A stretch of DNA of 64,000 nucleotides, taken from Candidatus Gastranaerophilales bacterium (GTDB lineage: Bacteria; Cyanobacteriota; Vampirovibrionia; Gastranaerophilales; Gastranaerophilaceae). A program made the translations under genes and the position numbers. This document shows positions 45,802 through 53,784 of the stretch, in pieces; position 1 is the stretch's first letter; every line of letters starts with the position of its first letter. The stretch lies in NCBI GenBank assembly GCA_944326425.1, contig CALVDX010000008.1, positions 23,121 to 87,120 on the forward strand. The letters run 5' to 3'. The notes below the pieces were generated by a model. That model saw nothing but the letters and a program-made list of their open reading frames with translations, made no database searches and was not told where the DNA came from.

Positions 45802-46869
45802 TTATCTTAAATTTTCTCTCTTTCTTCCTTTCGGATCCAATATATCTCTTATTGTATCACCTAAAACGTTAAATGATAAGACAGCGATAAAAATAAGTCC
45901 GCCCGGTACTAAAAGCCAGGGACGATAGAGCAGGTTTGTAAATTCCTGTGCTTCTTTAAGCATATTTCCCCAGCTTGCATCCGGCTGTTGAATGCCCAGT
46001 CCAAGAAAACTTAAACCGGATTCCGACAGAATATATGAAGGTACTGCAAGAGTCATAGCAATTATAACGTAGCTTGTTGTTTGCGGAAGGATATGTTTTA
46101 CAATTATTCTGAGCGGGCTTGCCCCGATTGTTTTTGCGGCTAGTACGAAATCTTCATTTTTTATAGATAGTACCATACCTCTTACGACCCTTGCAAAACC
46201 TGCCCAACCTATTAGGGCAAGGATAACAACAATCAGCCCGAACCTCATTGCACTTGTCATTCCTGTCGGCAGAATTGCGGCAAGAATTATCAATAAATAA
46301 AACGAAGGTATTGCCATAATTGCTTCTGCAAAACGCATCATTATCATATCTGTTTTCCCGCCGAAATATCCGGATATGCCGCCATAAATAAGTCCGATAG
46401 GGAAAAGTATTAATAGTGCTAAAAAGCCAACAGTCATTGAAATTTGTCCGCCAAAAAACAATCTTGAAAATACATCGCGTCCGTTTATATCGGTGCCAAG
46501 GAGATATAGATTTCCGCCTTTTTCAGGTTCAAAAAGATGAAGAGAGCAAGGAATAAGTCCAAAGATTTTATATTCGGGGCCGAGCGCTAATGGTTTTATG
46601 TAGTATTTTTTACTTCTGTCCTCTTTATAAATTGTCTGCATTAAATCGGGGTCATATTTTCTGATGTAGTTGTAGGTATAGGGTAAAGAAAGCTTGCCGT
46701 ATTCGTTTATTATGTACATTTTTGACGGCGGGACATACGCAAGCGCTCTGTTAGAATAATCTTTTGAATACGGGGCAATAAAATCTGCAAGAAATATGAG
46801 CCCGTATAAACAGATAAGGACTATAAGTGCTATTCTTGCAAATTTATCTTTCCAGATTTCTTTTATCAT
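45802..46869 (-). CDS. Peptide/nickel ABC transporter permease (OppC/DppC type)
   Basis: A 355-aa inner-membrane permease. N-terminal helix (IALIVLICLYGLIFLADFIAPYS), the typical LLGTDINGRDVFSRLFFG block, an EAA loop (LAAKTIGASPLRIIVKHILPQ) and LSFLGLGIQQPDASWGNML. It overlaps oppB by 4 nt (ATGA). The periplasmic segment between helix 1 and the core is longer than usual. Binding protein and ATPases are not nearby. Confidence 0.93.
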   Translation of the reverse strand: MIKEIWKDKFARIALIVLICLYGLIFLADFIAPYSKDYSNRALAYVPPSKMYIINEYGKLSLPYTYNYIRKYDPDLMQTIYKEDRSKKYYIKPLALGPEYKIFGLIPCSLHLFEPEKGGNLYLLGTDINGRDVFSRLFFGGQISMTVGFLALLILFPIGLIYGGISGYFGGKTDMIMMRFAEAIMAIPSFYLLIILAAILPTGMTSAMRFGLIVVILALIGWAGFARVVRGMVLSIKNEDFVLAAKTIGASPLRIIVKHILPQTTSYVIIAMTLAVPSYILSESGLSFLGLGIQQPDASWGNMLKEAQEFTNLLYRPWLLVPGGLIFIAVLSFNVLGDTIRDILDPKGRKRENLR

Positions 46870-47831
46870 GCCCGTATCCTCGGATCGGTAATAATTAAAA
46901 GAATATCTGCTATAAGGTTACCCAGAACAAGCATAAAGGCGCCAATCATTAGGGATGCCATAACAAGATTTATATCGGATTTCATGACGGCTTCGAGAAT
47001 TAACCGCCCGAGCCCCGGATATTGAAAGACATATTCTGTTAATGCTGCCCCGCTTAAAAGTCCTGCAAATTCAAAACCTAAAAGGGTAATCATCGGGTTT
47101 ACCGCGTTTCTTAATGCATGTTTAAAAATGATTTTGCTTTCCGGTAAACCTTTTGCACGTGCGTATTTTATATAGTCGCTGTCCAGAACTTCAAGAGTGT
47201 TTGCACGCATTTGGCGCTGCAGCCCCGAAAGAGAAATAGTAAACAGCACAAGAGCAGGCAGGAAAAGATGTTTTGAAATATCAAAAAACTTGCCTCCAAA
47301 ACCCATTTCTGCAAAATTATATGAAGTTAGGCCGCCGACAGGAAACCAACCGGTTTTAACAGCAAACATAAGAAGGAGTATTGCAAAAAAGAAGGATGGA
47401 ATGGCCATACCCATACTTGTAAATAGTGTTAGAAGCCGGTCGATGTAAGATTTTTGTTTTACCGCGCCTAAAAGCCCCAGCGGAATTCCTGCCGCCCAGG
47501 TTGTGAATATAACTACAAGTGTTAGAAGAAGTGTATTGGGGATTCTTTCAGCAAGCTTTACTGACACTTTTTCACCTGCCGCTGTGTAGCCTAAATCACC
47601 TTTTATAAATGACTTTGCCCAAAGTATGTATTGTACATATATAGGTTTATCCAATCCAAGCCGTTTTTGTTCTTTTTCCAATGTTTCCTGGGATATTGAG
47701 GGATTAAGCCTGAGTTCTCCGAGCGGGTCAACCGGGCTTAAGCGGATTATGAAAAAACTTATTATTGATACAAATATAAGCAGCGGAATTGTTTGCAGTA
47801 TGCGTTTAAATATGTATCCCAGAATTTTCAT
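46866..47831 (-). CDS. Peptide/nickel ABC transporter permease (OppB/DppB type)
   Basis: A 321-aa inner-membrane permease. It begins MKILGYIFKRILQTIPLLIFVSII, has the RLSPVDPLGELR block, an EAA loop (YARAKGLPESKIIFKHALRNA) and a C-terminal VMASLMIGAFMLVLGNLIADI. I chose ATG 47831 because AGGAGAG precedes it and the -10 box lies at 47856; a start at 47879 would lie upstream of the transcript. First gene of oppB-oppC-mgtC-TPR. Confidence 0.93.
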   Translation of the reverse strand: MKILGYIFKRILQTIPLLIFVSIISFFIIRLSPVDPLGELRLNPSISQETLEKEQKRLGLDKPIYVQYILWAKSFIKGDLGYTAAGEKVSVKLAERIPNTLLLTLVVIFTTWAAGIPLGLLGAVKQKSYIDRLLTLFTSMGMAIPSFFFAILLLMFAVKTGWFPVGGLTSYNFAEMGFGGKFFDISKHLFLPALVLFTISLSGLQRQMRANTLEVLDSDYIKYARAKGLPESKIIFKHALRNAVNPMITLLGFEFAGLLSGAALTEYVFQYPGLGRLILEAVMKSDINLVMASLMIGAFMLVLGNLIADILLIITDPRIRA

Positions 47832-47855
47832 TGCTCTCCTCTTCGTTTTATACAA

Positions 47856-47864
47856 ATTATACCA
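47856..47864 (-). promoter_or_regulatory. Extended -10 promoter of the oppBC-mgtC unit
   Basis: TGGTATAAT on the minus strand (TGN-TATAAT), 24 nt before the oppB ATG. Confidence 0.6.
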
Positions 47865-47909
47865 TACTTTATAAGGCATGCTATTACCCCACTGTTTCTG
47901 TATTTTATT

Positions 47910-47940
47910 GTGATTGAATAATCACTTTATTGGTTATAGT
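47910..47940 (+). promoter_or_regulatory. Dyad and -10 box upstream of the aldolase-like gene
   Basis: GTGATT-gaat-AATCAC is a perfect 6-bp dyad (47910-47925), followed by TATAGT (47935-47940). The ATG at 47949 is 8 nt past the -10 box and lacks a Shine-Dalgarno, so a leaderless mRNA with an operator at the -35 region is possible. Confidence 0.45.
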
Positions 47941-47948
47941 ATTATTGT

Positions 47949-48938
47949 ATGAAAGTACGTTTGCTGGATTGCACGCTAAGGGACGGCGGGTATGTTAATA
48001 ACTGGAACTTTGGCAGCAAAAATATAGAGAATATAATAGCATCTTTAGTAAGTGCGGGCATTGATTTTATTGAGTGCGGCTTTTTAAAGCCTTGCGGAGC
48101 GGCCGGCAGCAGTTTATTTGATGGTGTTAGTAACGGAAAAAATCCGCTTAATACTTATATAAAAGACTACCCCGAACAAAAATTTACATTAATGTATAAT
48201 GCAGGTGAAGTTGATGTAAAAAAGCTTTTGAAATATAAAATACCGGATAATGTATTTGTTAGAATTGCATTTCGTAAAAATCAGGCAGAGCAGGCTTTTA
48301 ACGACGCAGGGTATCTTATCGGCGCAGGGGTTAATGTATTTATCAATCCTATGTTTACCAATACATATTCTCAGAAAGAACTGTATTATTTTATTAGTAA
48401 AATGAATATTTTAAAACCTTTTGCAGTCTGTATAACAGATACCTCTGGCAGTATGTCAGGAAAAGAAACCCTAAAACTCGCCAAATATTTTGATGATAAA
48501 TTGACAGCCGGTATACAGATTGATTTTCATTCTCATAATAACCTTAATTTATCCTTCAATAATTCTCTTGCACTTACAAAAATAAACCTGAAACGCGGCT
48601 TGATTCTTGATTGCTGTATATCCGGCATGGGGCGCGGTGCCGGCAATCTGGATACAGGTAAAATTGCAAAAATTATCGGCGGGTATAATTTGAACTTAAT
48701 TCATGCTGCGGAGCATGCAATTATTTCCAAAATATATATGAATAATCCCTGGGGTGTGTCTTATGCGCTTTATCAGTCAGGCCGCTTGATGTGCCATCCG
48801 GATTATGCACTTTATCTTGAAAATACGGATGTTAAACAGTCTGACTATAAAAAAATTCTGGCATCTATACCTGAAGAATACAAGTATAAATACAACAGGC
48901 AGATTATTGAAATCCTGAGTTATTACACGGCAAGATAA
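47949..48938 (+). CDS. HMGL-like aldolase/acyltransferase domain protein
   Basis: A 329-aa TIM-barrel protein of the HMG-CoA lyase/DRE-metallolyase group. Metal and substrate motifs are intact: LLDCTLRDGGYVNNW near the start, CITDTSGSM, DFHSHNNLNLSF and GMGRGAGN. Closest in type to 4-hydroxy-2-oxovalerate aldolase-like proteins found in surface-sugar clusters. No pathway neighbours here, so the substrate is unknown. The DE/acetaldehyde dehydrogenase partner typical of catabolic aldolases is missing. Confidence 0.8.
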   Translation: MKVRLLDCTLRDGGYVNNWNFGSKNIENIIASLVSAGIDFIECGFLKPCGAAGSSLFDGVSNGKNPLNTYIKDYPEQKFTLMYNAGEVDVKKLLKYKIPDNVFVRIAFRKNQAEQAFNDAGYLIGAGVNVFINPMFTNTYSQKELYYFISKMNILKPFAVCITDTSGSMSGKETLKLAKYFDDKLTAGIQIDFHSHNNLNLSFNNSLALTKINLKRGLILDCCISGMGRGAGNLDTGKIAKIIGGYNLNLIHAAEHAIISKIYMNNPWGVSYALYQSGRLMCHPDYALYLENTDVKQSDYKKILASIPEEYKYKYNRQIIEILSYYTAR

Positions 48939-49090
48939 ACATTTTTCCTTGTATTGTATGAATTATATGCATAGTATGGTTGATATGTTGGTGCGGGTTT
49001 TCTTATATATGGCTTCCTGTTTGCACGCTTAAGGCTGCAGAGTCCAACGTACTTTTCTTCGTTGTTAAAAATTTTACTTAAAAAGTTCAT
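48923..49090 (-). CDS. 55-aa Tyr/Pro-rich small protein
   Basis: An ORF starting MNFLSKIFNNEEKYVGLCS with AGAGGA 9 nt before the ATG and TATTAT further upstream. The C-terminal part is rich in Tyr, Pro and Asn (YIRKPAPTYQPYYAYNSYN). It overlaps the 3' end of the aldolase gene antisense by 16 nt. The good ribosome-binding site argues for a real small protein; family unknown. Confidence 0.55.
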   Translation of the reverse strand: MNFLSKIFNNEEKYVGLCSLKRANRKPYIRKPAPTYQPYYAYNSYNTRKNVYLAV

Positions 49091-49164
49091 ACACAAATCC
49101 TCTATAATATGTTACAATATTCTTATTAATGATTTTTGTTGATTAGTCAAATAGAGGAGGCATT

Positions 49165-49371
49165 ATGTCAGGAAAAGTTACAAAGGAAATGAATATTCTG
49201 GATATAGTACAGGAATATCCCCAAAGTATTGAAATTTTTCAAAAATACGGTTTGGGTTGTATAGGATGTGCGGCTGCAAGATTTGAAAATCTTGAAGCTG
49301 GTGCCAGAGTTCACGGCTTTAACGCTGAAGATATGGTTAACGAAATTAATGAACTTATCGGCGCAGAGTAG
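49165..49371 (+). CDS. DUF1858 small redox protein
   Basis: A 68-aa protein: KEMNILDIVQEYPQSIEIFQKYGLGCIGCAAARFENLEAGA. This is the DUF1858 pattern, with a CxxC pair (CIGC), often associated with hybrid-cluster or iron-sulfur proteins in anaerobes. AGAGGAGG precedes the ATG. It is followed after 9 nt by NfeD. Confidence 0.9.
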   Translation: MSGKVTKEMNILDIVQEYPQSIEIFQKYGLGCIGCAAARFENLEAGARVHGFNAEDMVNEINELIGAE

Positions 49372-49380
49372 GCGGATTTT

Positions 49381-49803
49381 ATGGAATTGTGGCAAATAAT
49401 AGGCATCATAGGGGTCGCGCTCTGTGTATTTGAGATTCTCACCCCTACGTTATTTTTCCTTAATCTTGCAATTGGAGCGTTTTTAACGGCGATTATATCA
49501 ATCTGGTATAGCAGTATTCCCGGATTAATTGTTATTTTTGTAGTTCTGTCGTCTATAATTCTTGTTTTTATAAGACCAATGCTGATGAAAAAAGAACCTA
49601 AAGAGAACAAGACAGGTATAGAAGGAAAATACATCGGTAAAACTGCTAAGGTTGAATCAGATATAACAAAAGATTCCGGAGTAATTACTATATATGGCGA
49701 GCGCTGGGAAGCCCGTAATGTCCATGACGATATTATTCCGGCAGGGAGTGAGGCGCGTATTCTCAGAAATGACAGCCTTATTATGTATGTAGAAAAAATA
49801 TAA
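49381..49803 (+). CDS. NfeD-like membrane protein
   Basis: A 140-aa protein with two to three N-terminal helices (IIGIIGVALCVFEIL, LFFLNLAIGAFLTAIISIWY, IVIFVVLSSIILVFI) and a C-terminal OB-like beta barrel (GKTAKVESDITKDSGVITIYGERWEARN), the short NfeD1b form. It partners SPFH proteins in membrane microdomains, and the SPFH gene follows 16 nt later. Confidence 0.9.
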   Translation: MELWQIIGIIGVALCVFEILTPTLFFLNLAIGAFLTAIISIWYSSIPGLIVIFVVLSSIILVFIRPMLMKKEPKENKTGIEGKYIGKTAKVESDITKDSGVITIYGERWEARNVHDDIIPAGSEARILRNDSLIMYVEKI

Positions 49804-49819
49804 TAGAAAGGAGAGATTA

Positions 49820-50791
49820 ATGGGCTTAATTTTTAGTTTAGCTCTTGTTATTTTACTTGTAGTTTATTTAGTTAAAGGTATTTATATAGTAAAGCAGGCT
49901 GAAGCTGTTATTGTCGAACGGTTAGGTAAGTTTGACAGAATGCTTTATCCGGGGCTTAATTATATTATTCCGTTTATTGAAAATACAAGGGGAATTACCT
50001 GGAAAATTACACATAAAGCACTGGACGGATCTACTTATTCTTATGTAAAAGAAATTGACAGAATTGATTTGAGAGAGACAGTGTATGATTTTCCGCGTCA
50101 AAATGTTATTACAAAAGATAATGTAACAATCAGTATTAATGCTTTGATATACTTCCAAATAGTGGAGCCTAAATCGGCGGTTTATGAAATTACAAACCTT
50201 TCCGATGCTATAGAGAAGCTTACGCAGACAAGCTTAAGAAACCTTGTAGGTAAAATGGATTTGGACGAATCGCTTGTATCAAGAGATCATATTAATAAAG
50301 AACTACGTATGGTTCTTGATGATGCAACAAATAAATGGGGGGTAAAAGTTAACAGGGTAGAACTTCAGGATATTATTCCGCCTAAAGATATTCAGGCATC
50401 AATGGAAAAACAAATGAAGGCGGAACGTGACAGGCGTGCTACTATTCTTGAGGCAGAAGGGCTTAAGACTGCTGCAATTCTTAAGGCCGAAGGTGAAAAA
50501 GAAGCGGCAATCAATATGGCAGAAGGTGAAAAGCAGGCTGCAATCCTCCGCGCGGACGGTGTTGCACAGGCCAGAATTCTTGAGGCTGAAGGTGAAAAAG
50601 AAGCTATCAGAAAGATTATTGACGCTCTTCAAGGCAACGGTCAGCCGGATAAATATCTTATCGCAATGAAATATCTTGAATCGTTAGAATCTATTTCGGC
50701 AGGTCAAAATAATAAAGTTGTTTACATGCCGTATGAAGCTACAGGAATTTTGAGTTCTATAGACGGTATCAAGCAAATGTTGAGTAAGTAG
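49820..50791 (+). CDS. SPFH/Band 7 (stomatin-like, QmcA type) protein
   Basis: A 323-aa protein with an N-terminal membrane anchor (LIFSLALVILLVVYLV), an SPFH domain (VKQAEAVIVERLGKFDRML through VNRVELQDIIPP), and an Ala/Glu-rich coiled coil (about 195-265) built of repeats like ILKAEGEKEAAI. It probably scaffolds membrane microdomains and proteolysis together with NfeD. GAAAGGAGAG precedes the ATG. Confidence 0.93.
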   Translation: MGLIFSLALVILLVVYLVKGIYIVKQAEAVIVERLGKFDRMLYPGLNYIIPFIENTRGITWKITHKALDGSTYSYVKEIDRIDLRETVYDFPRQNVITKDNVTISINALIYFQIVEPKSAVYEITNLSDAIEKLTQTSLRNLVGKMDLDESLVSRDHINKELRMVLDDATNKWGVKVNRVELQDIIPPKDIQASMEKQMKAERDRRATILEAEGLKTAAILKAEGEKEAAINMAEGEKQAAILRADGVAQARILEAEGEKEAIRKIIDALQGNGQPDKYLIAMKYLESLESISAGQNNKVVYMPYEATGILSSIDGIKQMLSK

Positions 50792-50805
50792 TAATCATAT
50801 TTTTT

Positions 50806-50840
50806 AACGGCTTTACATCATTATGTGTAAAGCCGTTTTT
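50806..50840 (+). terminator. Terminator after the NfeD-SPFH unit
   Basis: AACGGCTTTACA / TGTAAAGCCGTT perfect 12-bp stem with an 8-nt loop, then T5. It lies only 12 nt before the next start codon, so the TonB-like gene must depend on readthrough or on a start within this area. Confidence 0.9.
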
Positions 50841-50851
50841 CAGGAGATTGT

Positions 50852-51634
50852 ATGAAAAGGTTTTGTATACTTTTATTTTTTGCTTTATCAATTTGTGCAC
50901 CTTCTTTTGCTTATGAATACCATTGGGATAACCTTGATAAGCAAAATTTAAAAGTGGAAGCAGGGAGTTATGTTATACGTGCTGAGGGTACTTTTTTTAA
51001 TGTCAAAGATACGGAGCAGAATAAAATATATACTATGCAGCAGTATACTGAGTATTCAAAACCCGAAAACAAGTTTTATTATTACCTTGGACAGTCTCAA
51101 ACATGTTCTTTAGATAATTACCTTCAATATGGTCGGGAAACCTGTTCTCCATTAACAGCAAATCCTGCTGTAAAATTTGAAGCTGTTGTTCCGGATGAGG
51201 CTGAGAATTATAAGTGGCAATTGATTACATTACCTGTATCAAGGGCCGGGAATATAAAACACAATCCCGATTACTGGATTTCAAACTATTACCGCGAAGA
51301 TTTAAGTGACCGCATTAAAAAATCATTTGCACTCCAGTATAAAAAATTAAAGAAAGAAAAACAAGCGCCAAAAATTAAACCGCCGCTGGATGTGTTTGTT
51401 GAAGTTTCTTACATTATATTACCTGATGGTTCTTTAAAAGAGGCGCAGGTATCTGCGTCCTCCGGGAATGAGTTTTTCAACCGGCTGGCACTTGATTCGG
51501 TTAAAGCTGCCGGCCCGTTTCTGGTAATGCCATTATCAACAGATAAAAATTCTTTAAACTGTACTTTCCGGTATGAATTAAGAATTCCTTCCATCAGAAA
51601 GTATGAGGAAAGGTTTCTTCATAAAATTAATTAG
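50852..51634 (+). CDS. Secreted protein with TonB-type C-terminal domain
   Basis: A 260-aa protein with a signal peptide (KRFCILLFFALSICAPSFA). The C-terminal about 90 residues (LDVFVEVSYIILPDGSLKEAQVSASSGNEFFNRLALDSVKAAGPF) match the TonB_C/TolA pattern: beta strand, polar GS turn, F-D/N-x-x-A-h-x-A-h. The N-terminal part is unknown and has Cys pairs. There is no transmembrane anchor or Pro-rich linker, so it is not a classical TonB. AGGAG precedes the ATG. Confidence 0.72.
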   Translation: MKRFCILLFFALSICAPSFAYEYHWDNLDKQNLKVEAGSYVIRAEGTFFNVKDTEQNKIYTMQQYTEYSKPENKFYYYLGQSQTCSLDNYLQYGRETCSPLTANPAVKFEAVVPDEAENYKWQLITLPVSRAGNIKHNPDYWISNYYREDLSDRIKKSFALQYKKLKKEKQAPKIKPPLDVFVEVSYIILPDGSLKEAQVSASSGNEFFNRLALDSVKAAGPFLVMPLSTDKNSLNCTFRYELRIPSIRKYEERFLHKIN

Positions 51635-51727
51635 TTCTGCTGATACGTGTAATATCATTTACTTGCAGGATAAAAAACTTCTTACATGTATATATAATTT
51701 ATATTGCTTGGTATATTAGGAGGTTTT

Positions 51728-52405
51728 ATGACTGCTGCTGTTACGCTTGATACAGAGAGAGTGTTTCCCATCACTGTTTTGTCAACAGGTATTGAAGAAA
51801 ATGCATCTTTTGATAATGTATTAGATATATTTTCTGATAATTCTGTTAAGACAATTGATTTATCGCAAAAAAGCAGTAGTGTAGGATTAACTTATGTATC
51901 TGATACTCTTTTTAATTTAGACGAATCTGACGCAAAGGCTATTATTGAAAATATCATAGAAAAGACAAAAGAAAAATACGATGCTTCTGATAATGAAACG
52001 GGTTTGACATCAGTGAATAAGGATAAAATGATACAAATTTCTCAGCTTTTAGACCTGGTAATCAGCCTTATGATGTCAAAAAGTATGGACGGAAATTATG
52101 AGGCGGGGGATTATCCCAAACTCTCGGAGATGATTAAAGAGTTTACATCTATGCTTAACAACATTGCAACTGTTAATACCAATACCCTTGATGAAATGCT
52201 GGAAAAGCTTACTGATATGGTGTTGGAGATGTCTAAAGCAGAAAATGAGGATAATGGTATTGAAAAATCCGATAAGTTTGAGAAAATGTGCAGAGAGCGG
52301 ATAAAACAATATGAAATGAATATGGAAAATCAAACGCTTGACAGCGGCGGAGAGTTGGAGACAAATATTGAAATTCCGCTGACATTGGAGTCTGCGGAGA
52401 TATAA
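51728..52405 (+). CDS. Hypothetical acidic helical protein
   Basis: A 225-aa, Met-rich, acidic protein, mostly helical (DKMIQISQLLDLVISLMMSKSMDG; MLEKLTDMVLEMSKAENED). AGGAGG lies 6 nt before the ATG at 51728, preferred over an upstream TTG; TATAAT at 51693-51698 is a likely -10 box. No recognised family. Monocistronic, with a long terminator hairpin. Confidence 0.72.
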   Translation: MTAAVTLDTERVFPITVLSTGIEENASFDNVLDIFSDNSVKTIDLSQKSSSVGLTYVSDTLFNLDESDAKAIIENIIEKTKEKYDASDNETGLTSVNKDKMIQISQLLDLVISLMMSKSMDGNYEAGDYPKLSEMIKEFTSMLNNIATVNTNTLDEMLEKLTDMVLEMSKAENEDNGIEKSDKFEKMCRERIKQYEMNMENQTLDSGGELETNIEIPLTLESAEI

Positions 52406-52408
52406 AGA

Positions 52409-52443
52409 GAAGGGCGGATTTGATAAAATCAAATCCGCCCTTC
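52409..52443. terminator. Long hairpin between convergent genes (bidirectional terminator)
   Basis: GAAGGGCGGATTTGA / TCAAATCCGCCCTTC is a perfect 15-bp stem with a 5-nt loop, 3 nt past the stop of the 225-aa gene and 72 nt past the convergent fba stop. The T tract is weak on both sides. Confidence 0.75.
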
Positions 52444-52515
52444 ATTAATACTTTATGTCATGCATGACAATGTTATGGGAATTTATTTATAAGGTGTCCC
52501 CTTATAATCCCCCCC

Positions 52516-53472
52516 CTAGTCGTCAGCGTGACCTGCAGTACCTAATACTTGCATTTTGTGTTTAACAAGTTCTTTGACTGCAGTTCTGCCCGGTCCCATG
52601 TATTCACGCGGGTCAAATTTGTCAGGATGTTCTACAAAGAATTCTCTGATTGTAGAAGTCATTGCAAGTCTTAAGTCTGTATCGATGTTGATTTTTGCAA
52701 CACCGTTCTTAGCGGCATAAGCAAGCATTTCTTCAGGAACGCCTTGTGCATCAGGAAGATTGCCGCCGAATTGGTTGCATTTGTCTACTAAGTACTTCGG
52801 TACAGAAGATGAACCGTGGAGTACAATCGGGAAATCATAGCCTGTTACGGCATTGATTGCTGCTTTACATTCAGCAAGTCTTTCAAAGTCTAATTTAGCT
52901 TCGCCTTTGAATTTGTAAGCGCCGTGGGAAGTTCCGATAGCAATTGCTAAAGAGTCGCAGCCGGTTTCTTTAACAAATCTTGCTGCTTCTTCAGGATCTG
53001 TATAAGTTGCGTGTTTTTTGTCAACTTTAACATCGTCTTCTACGCCTGCTAATTTACCGAGTTCAGCCTCCACTGAAACTCCTCTTTGGTGGGCATATTC
53101 AACAACTTGTTTGGTTAAAGCTATGTTTTCTTCGAGCGGAAAACGGCTTCCGTCAATCATAACTGATGAGAAACCGCCGTCGATACAAGCTTTACAAATA
53201 TCAAAGTCTGCGCCGTGGTCTAAGTGAAGCGCGATAGGTATAGTTGTTGTTTCTAACGCTGCTTGAACTAATTTGATTAAGTATGTTTGGTTAGCATACT
53301 TTCTTGCACCTGCAGATACTTGAAGAATAATCGGTGAACGTGTTTCGTCAGCCGCTTCCGCAATACCTTGCAGAATTTCCATATTGTTAACATTGTAAGC
53401 ACCGATTGCATATTTACCTGCAAGTGCTTTTTTGAACATTTCCTCTGTTCCTACGAGTTTTCTTTCGCTCAT
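52516..53472 (-). CDS. fba: Fructose-bisphosphate aldolase, class II
   Basis: Glycolytic/gluconeogenic zinc aldolase. The 318-aa protein has AYNVNNMEILQGI, ALHLDHGADFD (catalytic Asp and Zn-His), VEAELGKLAGVED, AIAIGTSHGAYKFKG (Zn-His) and VLHGSSSVP, then KINIDTDLR, all typical of class II. AAGGAGAC precedes the ATG. A run of eight C (52508-52515) abuts the stop codon. Monocistronic. Confidence 0.96.
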   Translation of the reverse strand: MSERKLVGTEEMFKKALAGKYAIGAYNVNNMEILQGIAEAADETRSPIILQVSAGARKYANQTYLIKLVQAALETTTIPIALHLDHGADFDICKACIDGGFSSVMIDGSRFPLEENIALTKQVVEYAHQRGVSVEAELGKLAGVEDDVKVDKKHATYTDPEEAARFVKETGCDSLAIAIGTSHGAYKFKGEAKLDFERLAECKAAINAVTGYDFPIVLHGSSSVPKYLVDKCNQFGGNLPDAQGVPEEMLAYAAKNGVAKINIDTDLRLAMTSTIREFFVEHPDKFDPREYMGPGRTAVKELVKHKMQVLGTAGHADD

Positions 53473-53644
53473 GTTGAGTCTCCTTCTAAAAATTAAAACC
53501 GTACATGGATAACGTACAACAAAAAAAGAAGGATTACAATATTTTAAATGAAAAATTATAGCCCTGTTGGGGCATTGTATATATTTTGTAAATAGTCTTT
53601 AATATAATTAAATCTTTTTCATACTTCCAACTATTCTTAATTCC

Positions 53645-53669
53645 AAGAGTCGAAAGGCTCTTTTTTTTT
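53645..53669 (+). terminator. Orphan plus-strand terminator in the fba gap (possible sRNA end)
   Basis: AAGAGTC-GAAA-GGCTCTT, a 7-bp stem (one G-T pair) with a GAAA tetraloop followed by nine T. No plus-strand gene precedes it. TATAAT at 53603-53608 could start a transcript of about 55 nt ending here. The rest of the 312-nt gap 53473-53784 holds the fba leader, AT-rich sequence and the terminator of the next minus-strand gene; I see no ORF. Confidence 0.5.
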
Positions 53670-53713
53670 GCGTCGGTTTGTATTGTGAAAGATTTAAAAA
53701 AAGCTCGGACAGA

Positions 53714-53741
53714 AAAACCGCTTTACGTAAAAAGCGGTTTT
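53714..53741 (-). terminator. Terminator of the NYSGVKIDI/HEAT-like gene
   Basis: AAAACCGCTTT and AAAGCGGTTTT pair with a 5-6-nt loop, and the minus strand continues into T5, 44 nt past the stop of the minus-strand gene at 53785. Confidence 0.85.
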
Positions 53742-53784
53742 AGATTATTGTATTAAAGCTTATAATAATATATTTGCTGCCGGG

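Noticed and set aside
52508..52515. Run of eight C next to the fba stop as a phase-variation tract
   Set aside because: It lies outside the coding region just past the stop codon, so slippage would not alter the protein.
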